Positions 62,583-64,000 of a DNA stretch of 64,000 nucleotides are shown here, in pieces. Position 1 is the stretch's first letter; every line of letters starts with the position of its first letter. The translations under genes and the position numbers were made by a program. The notes below the pieces were generated by a model, which was not told the origin of the DNA, searched no databases, and saw only the letters and a list, made by a program, of their open reading frames with translations. Source of the stretch: Bacillus cereus (GTDB lineage Bacteria > Bacillota > Bacilli > Bacillales > Bacillaceae_G); NCBI RefSeq assembly GCF_002584535.1, contig NZ_NUOT01000021.1, forward strand, positions 1 through 64,000, in the 5' to 3' direction.

Positions 62583-62605
62583 AATATTTAACGTTTTTAA
62601 ATATT
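62583..62605. promoter_or_regulatory. MarR operator palindrome
   Basis: AATATTTAA (62583-62591) and TTAAATATT (62597-62605) are perfect 9-bp arms with a 5-bp spacer. The palindrome covers most of the -10 of the marR promoter, an ideal place for autorepression. Confidence 0.7.
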
Positions 62606-62629
62606 AAACCTTATAATTAATTTCGTCAA
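62601..62629 (-). promoter_or_regulatory. marR-MFS promoter
   Basis: A -35 TTGACG (62624-62629), a 17-bp spacer and a -10 TAATAT (62601-62606), minus strand. Confidence 0.72.
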
Positions 62630-62640
62630 TATTTTTATTT

Positions 62641-62656
62641 TGTAAAAACGTTTACA
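62641..62656. promoter_or_regulatory. cre-like palindrome on the glpT -35
   Basis: TGTAAAAACGTTTACA has perfect TGTAAA/TTTACA arms. The 14-mer TAAAAACGTTTACA fits the cre consensus at all fixed positions but one. It includes the -35 of the glpT promoter, in line with catabolite repression of glp genes in Bacillus. Confidence 0.5.
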
Positions 62657-62686
62657 TTTTTGTCACAAAGTTGTATAATTTGTGAC
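62651..62686 (+). promoter_or_regulatory. glpT promoter with a second palindrome
   Basis: A -35 TTTACA (62651-62656), a 17-bp spacer and a perfect -10 TATAAT (62674-62679). GTCACAAA (62662-62669) and TTTGTGAC (62679-62686) form an 8-bp inverted repeat with a 9-bp gap around the -10. This looks like a second operator; its protein is unknown. Confidence 0.65.
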
Positions 62687-62724
62687 GAAGTTAATAGCGA
62701 AGGTCATGGAGAATTAGAGTATAC

Positions 62725-62773
62725 GACTATGAAACATAGAAAGAGCACCTTTCTATGTTTCATGGTCTTTTTT
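62725..62773 (+). terminator. leader terminator (attenuator) of glpT
   Basis: GACTATGAAACATAGAAAG pairs with its complement (one G-T pair) around AGCAC and is followed by six T. It lies between the promoter and the start codon, so most transcripts should stop before glpT unless antitermination occurs. In B. subtilis GlpP acts on glp leaders in this way. Confidence 0.75.
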
Positions 62774-62822
62774 GTTTGCCATGGTATTAAACGCTTACAA
62801 TAATAGAGGAGGATTTTAAGCA

Positions 62823-64000
62823 ATGTTTCTGACTAATTTATTTAAACCTGCGCCGCATACAGAACGATTGCCTGCTGATCGCGTCGATAGCGAATACCGT
62901 AAACTGCGCTTGCAAGTGTTTTTAGGCATTTTTATTGGTTATGCAGGTTACTATCTTGTTCGCAAAAACTTTTCACTGGCAATGCCTTATCTTGTTGAAC
63001 AAGGATTCAGTAAAGGTGAACTTGGTATTATCCTTTCTGCCGTATCCATTGCATATGGCTTAAGCAAGTTCATTATGGGAATTGTCTCCGACCGTTGTAA
63101 CCCCCGCTACTTCTTAGCAGCAGGACTATTTTTATCCGGTATCATTAATATTATTTTCGGTTCGTTTTCTTTTATTACAACAAGCATTTTACTCATGTTT
63201 GTTCTGCAATTCTTAAACGGATGGGTACAAGGTATGGGGTGGCCTCCATGTGGTCGTACGATGGTTCATTGGTTCTCTATTAGTGAACGTGGTACAAAAA
63301 TGTCTATTTGGAATGTTGCTCATAACGTCGGTGGAGCACTTATGCCGTCCCTTGTTACATTAGGGCTATATTTATTCGCTAATGATTGGAAAAGTGTATT
63401 TTACTTCCCAGGTATTCTTTCAATTTTAGTTGGGATTTATGTACTAATTACAATGCGTGATACACCTCAATCTTGCGGATTACCATCAATTGAGGAACAT
63501 ACAGGAGAATATCCAGCAGATGAAAAGGTAAAAGATCGTGAGCGTGAGCTTTCGGTAAAGGAAATTTTATTCAAATATGTACTGAACAATAAGTTTTTAT
63601 GGTACATTGCTATTGCTAACGTATTCGTATATTTTGTACGCTATGGTGTTGTAGACTGGGCACCTACTTATTTAGTAGAGGAAAAAAGCTTTACTCATAG
63701 TAGCTCTCGTACAGCTTACGCTCTATATGAATGGGCTGGGATTCCGGGGACACTTCTTTGTGGATGGATGAGTGATAAACTCTTTAAAGGACGCCGTGCC
63801 CCTGCTGGTATTTTATTCATGGTTGGTGTATTCATTGCTGTTCTTGTTTATTGGTTAAACCCAGCTGGCCACCCAATCATCGATAGTATCGCACTTGTTG
63901 CAATTGGCTTCTTAATCTATGGACCAGTTATGTTAATTGGACTACATGCACTTGACTTAGCTCCGAAAAAAGCAGCTGGAACAGCAGCTGGTTTAACAGG
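62823..64000 (+). CDS. glpT: glycerol-3-phosphate transporter GlpT (3' end outside window)
   Basis: The first 392 codons of an organophosphate:phosphate antiporter of the major-facilitator type; the frame is open to the window edge, so about 50 residues are missing. It aligns along its length with B. subtilis Glp[21 protein letters not shown], then [58 protein letters not shown] and the cut end [17 protein letters not shown] 62823 follows AGGAGG with 10 nt spacing. glpQ often follows glpT but is outside the window. Control by a leader terminator and a cre-like site is suggested by the sequence. Confidence 0.93.
   Translation, partial: MFLTNLFKPAPHTERLPADRVDSEYRKLRLQVFLGIFIGYAGYYLVRKNFSLAMPYLVEQGFSKGELGIILSAVSIAYGLSKFIMGIVSDRCNPRYFLAAGLFLSGIINIIFGSFSFITTSILLMFVLQFLNGWVQGMGWPPCGRTMVHWFSISERGTKMSIWNVAHNVGGALMPSLVTLGLYLFANDWKSVFYFPGILSILVGIYVLITMRDTPQSCGLPSIEEHTGEYPADEKVKDRERELSVKEILFKYVLNNKFLWYIAIANVFVYFVRYGVVDWAPTYLVEEKSFTHSSSRTAYALYEWAGIPGTLLCGWMSDKLFKGRRAPAGILFMVGVFIAVLVYWLNPAGHPIIDSIALVAIGFLIYGPVMLIGLHALDLAPKKAAGTAAGLT

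Noticed and set aside
1-64000. CRISPR arrays, prophage, insertion sequences, tRNA genes
   Set aside because: No regularly spaced repeats, transposase or integrase genes, or tRNA cloverleaf sequences were recognised in the window.

Overview
The window is low-GC Firmicute chromosome and looks like a member of the Bacillus cereus group. Three proteins support this most strongly. A 283-residue phospholipase C keeps every zinc ligand of the B. cereus enzyme at the expected spacing. A class A sortase has His126, Cys187 and Arg196, the numbering of B. anthracis SrtA. A GerA-type germinant receptor operon marks a spore former. A degenerate PlcR box and several dispersed hairpin repeats of the type common in this group agree. 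The species is not fixed: the sphingomyelinase gene that normally follows plc is missing, so it may not be a typical B. cereus, B. thuringiensis or B. anthracis strain.

Layout. 1-160: tandem promoters and leader of an rRNA operon that runs leftward out of the window. 631-3675: an RND exporter. 3745-7224: a small P-loop kinase and a pstSCA phosphate operon without pstB. 7727-10081: feoA and a two-piece feoB behind a candidate MntR-type operator. 10196-14149: a gerA/B/C operon with a tiny fourth gene. 14270-18314: an orphan small ORF, an M20 amidohydrolase, a C39-like protease and a RocE-like permease. 18598-22371: qoxABCD, the aa3 quinol oxidase. 22589-25239: a Kef-type antiporter, a small membrane protein and a GNAT acetyltransferase. 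25259-27410: a translationally coupled pair made of an Lgt-like membrane transferase and a radical SAM enzyme that resembles archaeal tetraether lipid synthase. 27511-38401: mostly transporters (purine NCS2, amino acid, BrnQ, DtpT) with a large secreted protein of unknown role and two DUF proteins. 38551-42987: srtA, a secreted beta-propeller protein, an XRE regulator/membrane protein pair and a coiled-coil 3D-domain wall protein. 43003-49580: an ABM-like protein, a VanZ-RDD protein, a coupled PLP aldolase/aldonolactone oxidase pair, plc, and decayed gene remnants. 49653-52959: bdhA, an MFS exporter and a wall amidase. 53480-60315: one membrane-protein remnant and the rbsRKDACB-fsa operon. 60458-62564: marR and a 14-TM drug exporter. 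62823-64000: glpT, cut by the window end, behind an attenuator-like leader.

Most operons end in clear intrinsic terminators, often shared by convergent genes. Several promoters have visible operators: a cre/RbsR site at rbsR, a 9-bp-arm palindrome on the marR -10, a TTTACA palindrome on the XRE-gene -35, and a cre-like site plus a second palindrome at glpT.

The best candidate for an undescribed system is the Lgt-like/radical SAM pair at 25259-27410. The radical SAM protein has the cysteine pattern and C-terminal signature of the Tes family, which joins lipid tails by C-C bonds. Its partner has the Lgt fold but has lost residues important in true Lgt. Together they suggest an unrecognised lipid or lipoprotein modification; this is inference.
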